A stretch of DNA of 64,000 nucleotides. Origin: Galeruca laticollis (lineage: Eukaryota; Arthropoda; Insecta; Coleoptera; Chrysomelidae). The notes under the pieces are model-generated. The model made no database searches. It was not told the origin of the DNA and saw only the letters and a program-made list of their open reading frames with translations. Of this stretch, positions 52,040 through 61,927 are shown in pieces. The DNA is taken from positions 141,631,423-141,695,422 of the forward strand of contig OY998181.1 in NCBI GenBank assembly GCA_963921935.1, given 5' to 3'. Every line of letters starts with the position of its first letter. The stretch's first letter is position 1. A program made the translations under genes and the position numbers.

Positions 52040-53698
52040 CTACTCTCTTCTCCGCTTTCCCAAAAAGTATTGGCATCTCTCAACTACTGAAATTCCAGCG
52101 TCCTCACCTCCTGTTTTTGGATGCATACCTGCCACTTTCCGCCAAGGGACCTTCCCCATCTTCACTATTCGGCCCTTTTCCTCGATTGTCTTCCTCACTT
52201 CACTCAAGGTGTTACTCAACAATTGAATCAATTGAGGAATGCCCTTTGAAGTACGTGTTTCAGGTAGTCGACGTCCCAAGTTTTCGAAAAACTCGTCACT
52301 AAATTTCTTTTGGCGAACACCTGCGAAAACCGGAACACTAGCCACCTGGCTGAAGGTCGAAGTCAAGAAATCAGATTGATTGGCTTGTGAAAGCTTTGAA
52401 TAATAGGTCAAAACTATCGGTGTGAATTCGGATTTATTGTTTGTTCCAGTGGTCCCTTGAAAACAGTCTCCCATTTCTTCTCTTGTGTTCCATGTCCCTA
52501 AGTTTGTGATTTGTGAAAGAACGGACAAATCTTCATTGTACGTCCCGAAGATTGTATGAAATAAGATCTGTTCTGCATAGTTTTTGTAATTGCCCTCCAT
52601 GAAAAATTTGAAATTGGTGCACACTGAGTAAAGGTAGAAGCCCCCACTTCCTGAAACGTTGAAATTTTCTAAGATGGATTCAGGCCCATGGTAAACATTT
52701 GTTCCGATGGTCATGGTTCCGTTTTCATTAGCAGCTACATTTCTTACAGCACGATATAAAAAGTTTATTGGAAAGCACATTCGATGTGCTTGACGGCTGG
52801 TGGTGCAACATAGCAAATCCCCAAGCACATTTATTAGCGGAGCTATTTCTTCTGCTCTTCGGTCCTTTATGGCCTCTAAAATTTCGTCTATACCCGGAAT
52901 ATGGGCTAGCATTCTCTTGCACGCGTTTGTCCAACGGTCCCTATAGCGTCTATCCGTTCGTACATGCAGAAGAAGGGCGGTCAGAGGGCCTACACTCTTT
53001 TCAGGTGGGTAAGTGCTTCCTTCCAAAAAAATGTGGTGGGATCCAGTAATGCCATACTTACTCACGGGAAATGACTCCACAGTGTCTCCTGATTTGCGTA
53101 TAGGAAAGAGCCCGTGTCCCAATCTCAACTCCTTCAGGCGAAGTCCGTTTGCCATGAAAAATTCGAGGTATGGCATTGCCATCCCATACCAGTTCTCAGC
53201 ATCAGTAGGAGTATACCTCTTCCATAACAATCCAAGTTTAGTTGCTGCTTCTTCCACTATTTTTATGGCATGTGCATATGGGATATTGTGCCTAACCCCC
53301 AGTGATGTTATAGTGAAAGCATTTTTGCTTTGTGCTTTCGTTTGGGCATTTCCTGTTGCCCCATTGTTTGTTTGTCTTAGGATTGTAAAGCATGCGAAGA
53401 TGATGTTCATGATTTGGTTGGCAACATTAACATTTCCTGGATCTGGGGTTGTAAATGCTTTTTTCATTAGTCCTTCATATGAATTCAATATGAAGTTTAG
53501 GCATTTTATCTTCTTGGTCGTGTTTTGGGTTGTCTTTGATCTTTTTGATTCGATGATCTCAGTACCGTCATCTGGATCCAACACCCTACTTCTTTTTGGC
53601 ACTATCACAGGTGTTAGTGGCGTCACTATGGGAGTTTGTGTTACTTGAGAACTTTGAGGCTGTTGCTCAGTTTCCATATCAGTTTGTTGGTTCGGCAT
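52040..53698 (-). CDS. Endogenous orthomyxovirus-like (quaranjavirus-like) nucleoprotein, uninterrupted 552-codon ORF
   Basis: A single open frame of 552 codons runs on minus from ATG 53698 to the stop at 52040. The first ~65 residues are polar, with two basic clusters ('PKRSR' at about 34-38, 'SKRSK' at about 51-55) of nuclear-localisation type. The rest is a helical, globular protein without zinc knuckle, protease or gag features. Residues about 245-320 ('YRDRWTNACKRML', then 'AEEIAPLINVLGDLLC' and 'SRQAHRMCFPINFLYRAV') follow the order of the conserved mid-region of orthomyxovirus nucleoproteins. 'FSQVASVPVFAGVRQKKF' at about 460-480 fits the tail-loop region. The family's proteins encapsidate viral RNA segments. 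Length is within the usual 450-570. Base use is less AT-biased than the surroundings. Assignment rests on pattern comparison from memory; another negative-strand nucleoprotein is possible but less likely. No stop or shift was seen. Function in the host is unknown. Confidence 0.72.
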   Translation of the reverse strand: MPNQQTDMETEQQPQSSQVTQTPIVTPLTPVIVPKRSRVLDPDDGTEIIESKRSKTTQNTTKKIKCLNFILNSYEGLMKKAFTTPDPGNVNVANQIMNIIFACFTILRQTNNGATGNAQTKAQSKNAFTITSLGVRHNIPYAHAIKIVEEAATKLGLLWKRYTPTDAENWYGMAMPYLEFFMANGLRLKELRLGHGLFPIRKSGDTVESFPVSKYGITGSHHIFLEGSTYPPEKSVGPLTALLLHVRTDRRYRDRWTNACKRMLAHIPGIDEILEAIKDRRAEEIAPLINVLGDLLCCTTSRQAHRMCFPINFLYRAVRNVAANENGTMTIGTNVYHGPESILENFNVSGSGGFYLYSVCTNFKFFMEGNYKNYAEQILFHTIFGTYNEDLSVLSQITNLGTWNTREEMGDCFQGTTGTNNKSEFTPIVLTYYSKLSQANQSDFLTSTFSQVASVPVFAGVRQKKFSDEFFENLGRRLPETRTSKGIPQLIQLLSNTLSEVRKTIEEKGRIVKMGKVPWRKVAGMHPKTGGEDAGISVVERCQYFLGKRRRE

Positions 53699-53720
53699 TT
53701 TTGTATAATAAACAAGAGTC

Positions 53721-53958
53721 TGTTTTTACTTAATAATCACAAATCAACAAATAATTCAATGAAAAAGAAGAACATTAGATTGTAAACAATAAAGGTTATT
53801 TTTCACATTAAAATCAACACATTGTAATATTTATGATTTTGTTTTACAAAGTGTGAATCAGTATAGACGAATCAAAAGTTATATATTTTTCCATTTTCAA
53901 AGTAAGCATTTGGTCATTTATAGCGAATACTTTTCATAACTCATTTTAAACCGTAACA
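53721..53958. repeat. Direct repeat DR2 (TG...CA), possible LTR, at the right border of the insertion
   Basis: It is near identical to DR1. It ends in CA at 53958 directly against the ACCCT duplication. It lies only about 22 bases upstream of the nucleoprotein start codon, so if it is an LTR it would also supply the promoter. No primer-binding site is visible in the short stretch between it and the ATG. Confidence 0.88.
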
Positions 53959-54538
53959 ACCCTACCCTTTGATGGACACAGTTTTGGGGATTTTATTCGG
54001 AACGGTAAGCAGACTAATTTCGTCCATGTTGAAGACAGATTTTGGTGTGAATTTGTACTTTTAGTAGACTGTCTTCAGATTATCATAAAATCTAGAGACT
54101 TGAACTTTATTGAATCCACTTGCTCGTGCAGCACTCACCTTCTCCGGCGGCCGTATTGCTAAATTGTGCCGTTTACAAAATAAACTAACCCATTTTTTAC
54201 CAGCTACTTGTGTAGTTTTGTTAAATCTGTGATTTAACTTGCAAGATTCGGCGTATTTGAAAGCTAAGCTCTGAAAATCTGTATACTTCAATCCATAGAA
54301 TAACTGATTTAACAGCTAGATCAGCTTCCATTTCTGCAGTAAATGTTACTTTAAATCGTCCCAATGATTCTGGGATGGTTCCTTCTTTTAAACGCTTCCT
54401 CAAAAGGGATTCGTTTACACCGTACTCCTTAGCAAGACTCCTTTTACTTCTGCCAGCGGCAAGTTTATCCCTAATTTCTTCTAGTTCTGTTTGATTTATT
54501 CGCAGTTGTCGATTGCCTTTTCGTATGTATGGAGCCAT
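53959..54538 (-). pseudogene. Tigger/pogo transposase, N-terminal part
   Basis: The ATG at 54538 gives 'MAPYIRKGNRQLRINQTELE' and 'GRSKRSLAKEYGVNESLLRK', a psq-type helix-turn-helix. After a frameshift near 54290, 54291-54061 gives the CENP-B-like HTH ('TTQVAGKKWVSLFCKRHNLA', 'IRPPEKVSAARASGFNK'). After one stop (54061), 'FTPKSVFNMDEISLLTVPNK' follows with the first catalytic Asp, up to the insertion at 53958. The rest is at 49846-50428. Confidence 0.82.
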
Positions 54539-55070
54539 ATTAACTTATTTTCTAACTTTTAACAATTTGAACCTGAAAGTGAATGATTTCTATCAATTTT
54601 CGGCAATAAAATGCAGCCTCGTTTTAGACTAAGTAACTGTCGTCTAAGTGTACGCAGTGCGCACACTTAGAACGCTTCAAAATGCGCACTCTTAGGAAAC
54701 GGTCAATTTTCGTTTCAAACACGAAAAGTTCTAATACATAATGGCAATAAAAACCATATTGGCTTCTTTTCAGTATCCAAACACATATCTTAATGCGCTG
54801 CTTTTGGGTTTCCGCGGGATAACCTCAAATACATGCACTTTCGTTCAAATAAAAATGTGGAAATATTACATTGTTACGTACCAAATTTTTGAACATTTGA
54901 TAATTCAGTTCTTGCTCCTCTGATTCGCCTAAACTCTTCACAGGTTCGTTAGGTTTGTTGCAGCTATCGACAGAACACTGAATCGAGCAAACCACTAACC
55001 CCTTTCCACTGTAAACAAGTTATGCGCTTTCTTATATTGTGCGCTATCTTAGGCGCCCTTACCCTACAGG
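54539..55070. other. Terminal noncoding part of the Tigger/pogo element
   Basis: It contains 'gtgcgcacacttag', 'atgcgcactcttagg', 'gtctaagtgtacgcag' and, at the tip, 'gcgctatcttaggcgccc': repeated words joining 'gcgca' and 'cttag'. These are plausible transposase-binding repeats. The tip is followed by TA at 55071. Confidence 0.6.
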
Positions 55071-55196
55071 TATTATATTTTTTCATGTTTTATAAGTATC
55101 AGCCATTTAGGAAATCTTTTTTTGGAGTCTTTAAGACCATATTTTCATAATAGTAATGAATGTTTTCATGTATGGAAGACTTTTTACAAAATAAAC

Positions 55197-56802
55197 TCAA
55201 AAATACTCTAGCTCCTGTTTATTTTCACATGTAACATGGATCCTGTGGTTAAAATAATTCATAGAAATTGTTTCTATTAACTCTCTGGTAAAATCTTCGC
55301 CAAATGGTACAATTATATTTAGGAAAGATCTTGAATATGTTGAATATAATACAAAATCACATTGGGTCAAGTTCAACAGGGCCATGTATAATTGTTTTTG
55401 TCCATAATAGGCGTGTTTCTTCTTCAGCCTAACTCCATTGGTGGACATTTCCAGGTAGCTGCATTCGTTTACGAAGTATATTGCACCTTTTGTTTTGCCT
55501 ACAAGTTCATTATTATTATTATTATGAGTGATTATATTACCAACAACAGGACATTTAAATTCAAGCAGCCTAGATGGTTTTCCTTCTTCCATAACAATAA
55601 CATCAGGTGAGTACCCTAACCATAGATATGGCTGGCAAATAATGAACCCGGGCTCAATTACATTCACTCCCAAATTTTCCTTGTACTTGTTAACAGCTTC
55701 TTTCTCATTATGGATACCACGCTGTACAAAATTTGTGAACTCTTTGGAAAGAAGTAGTTCAAGCTCTTTTTATTCCAATCCATTTGTCTGTAAGTGAATA
55801 TTGAATAGCAGCGGGAACCTGAAAAACACCTTTTATCATCTCTAATTTTGATATTTTTATTAAATATTTGTACCCTCCGATGAATTTTCCAACCTTCACT
55901 TCCACTACAACTGACAATTATTTCTGACATTTCTACATCACAGAGAGTTGAATAAAAGCTTTTGCAACACTCTCGCAATGTGTAGTTTGATACAGTCAAA
56001 TTCACACTCGACAAAAATGTTCATTCTTTCATGTGCGACACCAGAGGATTAAGCCAATTTGGAGGTAGGACTTCCACACCTAATTCAACTTTTGTTATCA
56101 CTGTTCGACTGTCTGTAAATAAAGAAATTTAGAAATTTTTATAAACAATGTTTTTTTACAAGTCTTAATGTTCTGGTCAAATACTTACATACGCTTACTC
56201 AGTGCAGAATAGGGATGACTGGTTATCAATTAAGACAAACATTTCTTTCTCTTCCTGTGAAAGTGGCCTACAAAGCTTCCTCGCAGCTATCTTCTTGACA
56301 CAAGTTAGGCTAATTGGTTGGGCCTCGTAATCCTCCTCAACTGCCTTGTGATTCCTCCAATACCAATCCACATCAGTGCTTGACAATGTCTCAAGTGATA
56401 AAACATCTCCCCTGCAATCAATAACACAATCTAAATTAATAAGTCCCCTTCAAGTCAAGAAAAAAATTACCTTGTACATTTCAAAAGTGTGGCTGTAATG
56501 TGTTTGCATTTTCCTGAAGCTCGATCTTTGCAGGTACATGAAAGTATTTTCCAGGTTCCTGTTGAAAAATCAGCATTTAACCATCCAGAGACTTCATGAG
56601 GTTTTCCAGTTAGAAGCGCACTGGTTTGGAGGGAAAGTGCCATGAGTCTAATGGCTGAGTAAACACAATCTTCATTGCATTTGCGATCGCAAATGCAATA
56701 ATTAACTGCAATTATATTAAATGTTAGAACTTGTTCACCCTCCACGAAGCACCTACTGTCATGTGTTGCATCCAAATATGCAAATACAGTAGTCAAACTC
56801 AA
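55197..56802 (-). pseudogene. SWIM-finger + YqaJ-exonuclease-like protein, spliced, probably broken
   Basis: Exon at 56802-56471: 'GTWKILSCTCKDRASGKCKH', a SWIM zinc finger (C-x-C...C-x-H), ending at a GTAATT donor. Next exon 56411-56199, bounded by 'gattgcag' and GTAAGC, reads 'DVDWYWRNHKAVEEDYEAQP'. Third part about 56112-55197: 'TLCDVEMSEIIVSCSGSEGW', then a YqaJ/lambda-exonuclease-like domain at 55673-55197. There 'WLGYSPDVIVMEEGKPSRLL' gives the metal-binding Asp, 'EFKCPVV' the E-x-K pair, and 'YYGQKQLYMALLNLTQCDFV' the Gln motif. The catalytic set S/P-D...E-x-K...Q is complete. Stops and shifts near 56010 and 55790 suggest a pseudogene, unless introns remove them. Such SWIM-YqaJ proteins are multi-copy in animals and of unknown role. 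Confidence 0.68.
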
Positions 56803-57137
56803 ATATACCTATTGGTTTTCCATGACTGTTTATAACTGAAAAGGATCTGATTTGATACCTATTTTCAACCTTTGCAAAACATTATATTACCTCACAGTTT
56901 CTTATTTTCCTTTACGCACTATAATCGATTGTCTAAAACACACACGAAAATCCAAAAAACCACTTGTTTATAGTTTGGAAACAAGTGAAACATACGAATC
57001 AACCATGAAGTCCGTATACAAACTGACGCCATAAAGAAAGAAATTACATACAATCCTCCATATTTGTTTACGTCTGGCAACGCCCTCAACGGTGGTCGAA
57101 ATCGAGAATAGGTTTAAGAACTAGGTCACATAAACTT

Positions 57138-57240
57138 ACCAGTAAATGAAATTAACTGTCTCGACCCTTACTTCATGGAATCTGCTCATATTAGTGTTTT
57201 AAAACACTAATATTACCAGTAAATGATAACTTCCTTTTAG
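57138..57240. repeat. Dispersed repeat copy with a perfect internal palindrome
   Basis: 'gaaattaactgtctcgaccc' followed by 'ttacttcatggaatctgctc' and 'atattagtgtttt' at 57149-57205 recurs at 63739-63797. In this copy 'tattagtgttttaaaacact' plus 'aata' (57190-57213) is a perfect palindrome. 'ccagtaaatga' lies on both sides (57139 and 57218). Confidence 0.75.
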
Positions 57241-57615
57241 TATTAAAAATTATTGCTGGACGCTTGCAATCAAATTTATTAGGTTGTAACTCTTCATTTC
57301 ATCACTGCTCCCCGCTGAAGTCTCTATGTATCTTTTTGTTGGATTTTTCTTTTCTTTAAAATCTCTTCATCGGACTCAAGATTTGACCTGTATTCGCCTT
57401 CTCTTTGTTTTTTAAGGGCTTGGGTGAGATCATCTAAAATTTTGACACGAATAGGTATATTAAAAGAACATGAAATTAATTAGGCATGTCTCGATTAGTT
57501 TCTATAATTTTGAATTCACTCCAATAAACTTCATCATTTTCTTGAGATCTGTCCTAATTTAGAATTGTCTCTTGTTGGAGACTTTTTAAATCATAAATAC
57601 TATCCTGATCTAGTT

Positions 57616-58240
57616 CTACAACAACGTATGGCTGCCTTTTTTCGCTGTTCTTACCACAGTGTACCATTGCTCCTGTGTATAAACTGGTATATACCTTGAT
57701 GCTTTTTCAATGACACTATGAATTGAATCTACCTCCGACTGAGTATGCCCTCGTTCCAAAAATGAATATCGAATTGTCATATGATATTTTTGGGATACGT
57801 AATGATAAAAAGCAAAAAGGTGTTTATTTCTATTCTGACTAGAGCAGTTATCTGAATACAAAGAAAACTCTTTAGTGCCAATATCAACACAATTTTTTAT
57901 GTAAATTAGCAGACTGCTAACTATTTTAGAGGCACCTCTTTTGGCAACAGTCTCATACCACATGTAGCAAAAGCATTCTTTAGATGCTAAATTAAATATT
58001 GTAAAATTGTAAGTGGACAGCTTGAGTTTATAGTAGGCCAGGCCAACGTCAGATTTAGGAGTGGTTAGTATTTGCTGGAGACGAAATGTGGCAGCACAAA
58101 ACGTTGAATTGCTGAAAGTGCCTTTTCTTTATCCATGTTTTTCTTTTCTCTCCCTAGGTTTTTATTTCTCAGATGTAATTGATACTCTTCTTCCAATTCT
58201 AACTTTTCAGTCGCTGTAGAATTATCATATTTGTGGCATA
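57616..58240 (-). pseudogene. Second DUF7869-like protein, C-terminal part partly open
   Basis: On minus from about 58240: 'EKALSAIQRFVLPHF', then after shifts 'YYKLKLSTYNFTIFNLASKE' (58040-57980), then an open 115-codon stretch at 57963-57616. That stretch reads 'MWYETVAKRGASKIVSSLLI', 'FSLYSDNCSSQNRNKHLFAF' and 'FLERGHTQSEVDSIHSVIE'. The order 'Y.KLSTYNFT', 'C.MW.E..A.RGA', 'YSDNC..QN.N', 'RGHT..E.D' matches the DUF7869 pattern better than the copy at 16721-18100. The conserved Asp, Asn, Cys, His and Glu suggest a nuclease-like active site; that is inference. It lies just upstream of the SWIM-YqaJ gene on the same strand. Confidence 0.68.
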
Positions 58241-58739
58241 AAATGAAATATTAAATTTTTGAATTAAATATTGTTATATATATACATATTATCAGAAAGG
58301 TTGTGTTCGGTACAATATTCTTGGTAAAAACAAAACAAAACATTTTTGAAACGTTTAACGTTGGTGGAAGGTACATACGTGTATTGTTTTTCATACAATA
58401 GTGACTCTCGATACACTTAAACGAATTAATCCTTACTTAATCTTTACCGGTTTTTCTAAAATGACAATAAATTTAGAAAAAAGAAACTTTTTATATTACG
58501 AAATTTCTAAAAACATGTAATGTTGATTATAACTTGTCACTTTGGATATATAATATTATTTTTAAACCAATGAGAAGCTGTTTTGTATAAAAAATATATT
58601 TTTCATCGAATTTTGACATGGAACTATAAAATTGCATAATAAAAAAAACACACAGAACTAAACTTTTTTTATAAGAGAACATAATAAAATATAGTGTAAT
58701 ACAGGAAAAAAATGGATTTGAACAAAAAAGTGCATATGC

Positions 58740-59540
58740 AAAAATTTCAACAAGCAGTAAAGGTATCGGTAATTTTCTACGACGAGAATTCTTTACATAT
58801 CCTTTCGGTACACTGCAAACATATATGTGTTTTACATATGGTACATATATGGGTGACTTTCTTTTTTCGCTGGGCACTTTCTGCAAGTACTTCTTTTAAG
58901 AGGCTGACATCTTTCAAACGGATAGTCCTCGTCCAGTTTAAGAATTCGTTTTATGGATGCCTTAGTTCACGGCCAAGATGCATATTATTATAAAATATAT
59001 ATAAATGCATTGAAAAATTCTGAGATAGCTGTTACTGGGTCCTTTTTTCCGCTCGTTTCTTGTTTCAGCATTATCAAATCTTATACAAGTCAGAATAATG
59101 ACAAATCGATTTGCATTCATTACCGAACGAAAGATCTCTCTACCAAATCCGTCTGTAGCGAAAATTGATCGTATATCCTCATGGTTGGATTTAATAATTG
59201 AGGATAGAATTAATAATCCAAGAAACGCTCTAAGTTCTATTATGTCTAAGTCGCGAAGATCAGGTTTGTTTTCATTATTTTCATATTTTTCTATTTTTTT
59301 TTTCAAGACGAGTATTAGATGAAAGTAGTATTACGTTTAAAATGTGTTCATCAAAGAAACGATTCCATACCTCTTCAGGATTTGAGGTGTGGATTCCATT
59401 TGTCTTTACATGAGGGCACTTTAGTACTATATAATACTATATAATGTTGTGAAGTGCGAGTATTTTTAGGAACAGGAGAACTTTTGGCCCATTTAAATCT
59501 ATTCAATAGTTCTTGGTTTCTGTTTCGGGTAGCCTTTCAA
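58740..59540 (-). pseudogene. piggyBac-type transposase remnant with internal deletion
   Basis: From about 59520: 'NRFKWAKSSPVPKNTRTSQH' and 'SCKDKWNPHLKS' with shifts, then an open 114-codon part at 59306-58962 ('IELRAFLGLLILSSIIKSNH', 'DGFGREIFRSVMNANRFVII', 'TCIRFDNAETRNERKK'), the N-terminal half of a PGBD-like transposase. After a jump near 58960 comes the Cys-rich tail ('HICLQCTERICKEFSS', about 58830-58790). The DDE core with its Asp residues is missing, so a deletion removed the middle. It is a different family from its neighbour at 59566. Confidence 0.75.
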
Positions 59541-59565
59541 TATCTTCCTCCTCCTCTTCGCTTAA

Positions 59566-61927
59566 CCCTTTCAGCCCCAGTTAATATTTTTACGTGCTAT
59601 CAGTAATCCCAGAAATCCAAAATTCGAACATGCGGTGTACGTATGCGTGTTGTATACCACTGGACGTACGTCACAAGAATTAGTGTACACTGAAAGATGC
59701 AAACACTTGTATCAATATTTTTATTTTAGAGTAGTTTATCAAGGGTATAAAAGAAAATGCTAAAAAATGAAGTAATATAGTAAATAAGTATAAATTATAG
59801 TTAAAAATAGTATAGATATACACATAAAATGTTGGTATTTGTGTCCATGTGAAAATAATCAAGTTATCTAATGTCCGTGATTGTAGAAAAACAATTTGGT
59901 ATACATAAAGCCGGTTTACTGGGACATAAACTACAAAAATATCTAGTATCACGTCTGGTGTTCAATGATGAACATATAACACATCTTCGCTGTGGACGTT
60001 GACGACGAGGAGTTGGTGGAAAAGTTGACGGAGTATGGACGATAGGTTGACCACGAAATTCTAAAGGTTGTCTCCGACGTCGCCTAGAAATTGGTTCTAC
60101 TGCGTCTAGTTTTGCAATATCTTCTGTACGTCCATCCACAAAATACTCAATGACGTAATTTAAATAGGTTAACAGAGTCATATTGCTATCATTCATTTCT
60201 TTATAAATAAAATGAGAGTTTATTAGTGCACGCTGAACAAAATGTATTCCAACTTTTTTAAACCATCTATATGATTTTCTGCAACAGTTGTAAGAATGCA
60301 AAAGTTGGTCTAATTTATCAACACCACGCATACAACGGGTATAATGTTGTATAAATGTGGGTTTTCTAAAAAACTCTCTTTGACCACCAACAACAAACCT
60401 CTCCCTCTCAGTCAATTCAGCAGTGTACTCAGATGATAAAAGATAAACATCCCTTTTATCTAAATATTTTGAAGCCATTAAATTTTCTTTCCTGGCAAAA
60501 GCAGTTTGGTGACGGTGTAAAGGAGCATCTCTAACAATATCTGGAACTCATCTGTCTGGACGTATCTTACCAGTCAATAATGTGTCCCTCGTGAGTAGAT
60601 ATTCTGCGAGTCGAGTGCTAGTGTACCAGTTGTCAGTATAGAACGAATAGCCTAAGTCCAGTAAATTTCGACAAAGATACACAACTATTCTCTCTGAAAG
60701 CGATAACACAGCATTGCCATTGTCAGGTGGAAGAACAAATTGATGTTGACCTTGTCCAATATAAATATCAAAGCTGTACATATATCCGTCTGAGGTACAA
60801 AGGCTAAAAATTTTTACACCAAATCTGGAGCGCTTTGACTTTATGTATTATCGAAAATGTAATCGACCTTTATATAACATCAGAGATTCATCTACAACAA
60901 CATTCTTAGTTGGTTGGTAATTATGTTGAAAAATGTTTTGTACTCGATCTAAAAATGGCCTAATTCGACATAATCTATCATTTGGCACCAAATTATTTGG
61001 ATCAGCAAATCTAATAAATTTTAATATAGATAGGAATCTATTTCTACTAAGACCTTTTTCTAAAAACCATGGAGTTCTGAGATTAGGTCGTGTGCTCCAA
61101 TACATTGAAAGTTGCGGTTTTTTATTTAGCCCCATATTTAGTAAATAACTAAAAAAAATTTTTAACTCTGCGACTGTTACATCGCGCCAATGTAGACCAT
61201 GAACTATGTCTTGTCGCTGTGGCTGATTTGCAAAATATAATTGTGCTCTAGTATTTGTATACTGCACAATAAAATTAAATGTTTCCTCAGGCAAAAAGGC
61301 ATCTACAGACCTTGTAAACGATAAATCATCACCTGGAAAAACATCTGGATTTGGTCCTGGAATACCAAGATATTCGGGAATTTGATCAGGTCGAATGTCT
61401 GCAAACGGATCACCCATCATGTTCCACATAGCTGGATTTTCATCCACAAATGACGCGTTGCTATAGTTCGACAAATTTTCGTCATCACTTTCAAAATTTT
61501 CACTGTCACTACCGGAGCTAACATTTTCTAATTGAAAATCGGAGTCTGAATCGCTTTCACTCATCTTAGAATTCTTAGTTGGAACTAAAAATTCTAAAAA
61601 CTAAATGAAAGCAGATCTGCCTCTCGAGATATCGAAATATGCTGATGGAAGATATTCCTATTATACAAAATGTTTTAAATACTTATTTACCAAACATGGT
61701 TACAAAAATAAACATAATCTCCGAATCTATATGGTATCCTATGAAAAATGATATTTTACTCCATCATTTTAGTCATCTAAGCATTATTTTTTCACGTGTA
61801 AGCAGTAAACGAAGAAAAATTAAGATAAACAAACAGACTCTGTGTTTAAATATCCTTGACGTACGGCGTACGTTCCCAAGTATTGCATGAAGACGTACGT
61901 CGTACGTCTACTGGGAGCGAAAGTCCA
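59566..61927 (-). mobile_element. piggyBac-type element, TTAA at left, decayed right end
   Basis: TTAA at 59562-59565 precedes the left end CCCTTTCAGCCCCAGT. The right side has the matching 'actgggagcgaaag' near 61910-61924, but with several differences and no exact TTAA. Both subterminal regions carry self-complementary 'acgtacgt' words (59636, 59664, 61859-61875, 61893-61908). The transposase fills most of the space. Confidence 0.82.
59864..61564 (-). pseudogene. piggyBac-type transposase, one frame with only two premature stops
   Basis: All of 61564-59864 is a single reading frame of 567 codons, interrupted only by a TAA at 60848-60850 and a TGA at 60548-60550. Order: an acidic Ser-rich N-terminus, 'LHWRDVTVAELKIFFSYLLN', 'NVVVDESLMLYKGRLHF' (first catalytic Asp), 'YSFYTDNWYTSTRLAEYLL' (second), 'CMRGVDKLDQLLHSYNCCRK' (third, with the G-V-D..D pair). 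It ends in a zinc-binding tail ('RRCVICSSLNTRRDTRYFCS', 'LCPSKPALCIPNC'). All known catalytic acids are kept. The break pattern (two point changes, no shift) indicates a young copy. Confidence 0.92.

Larger units (their letters stand above)
50429..53958 (-). mobile_element. 3.5-kb composite insertion carrying an orthomyxovirus-like nucleoprotein gene, 5-bp duplication ACCCT
   Basis: ACCCT occurs just left (50424-50428) and just right (53959-53963) of this segment. Removing the segment with one ACCCT restores the spacing and frame of the Tigger transposase ('KG' then 'GVGKI'). The right border falls exactly at the end of a direct repeat (DR2, 53721-53958). The other copy, DR1 (51435-51671), is internal, with about 1 kb of unassigned sequence between it and the left border. 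A 5-bp duplication and a CA terminus fit LTR-retrotransposon integration, but the left border does not coincide with a repeat end, so the structure is not a simple LTR-gene-LTR unit. Confidence 0.7.
49846..55070 (-). mobile_element. Tigger/pogo-type element split by a 3.5-kb insertion
   Basis: Two transposase parts on minus (54538-53959 and 50428-49846) join in sense order when the insertion at 50429-53958 is removed. The right end is CCTGTAGGGTAAGGGCGCC (on minus, ending at 55070) next to TA. Subterminal words with 'ctaag' and 'gcgcac' recur at 54634-54700 and 55040-55055. The left end was not found, since the element stops against a BEL/Pao fragment, so it is truncated there. Confidence 0.78.

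Noticed and set aside
52768..53648. Plus-strand frames of 93 and 211 codons opposite the nucleoprotein gene
   Set aside because: They are antisense shadows of the minus-strand ORF and show no domain of their own.
52040..53698. Reading the 552-codon ORF as a retroelement gag
   Set aside because: There is no zinc knuckle, no protease or reverse transcriptase frame beside it, and the mid-region order fits an orthomyxovirus-type nucleoprotein better. It remains the main alternative to test.
50429..53958. Calling the whole insertion a simple LTR-nucleoprotein-LTR unit
   Set aside because: The left border with ACCCT does not coincide with DR1; about 1 kb of other sequence lies between, so the simple model does not explain the data.
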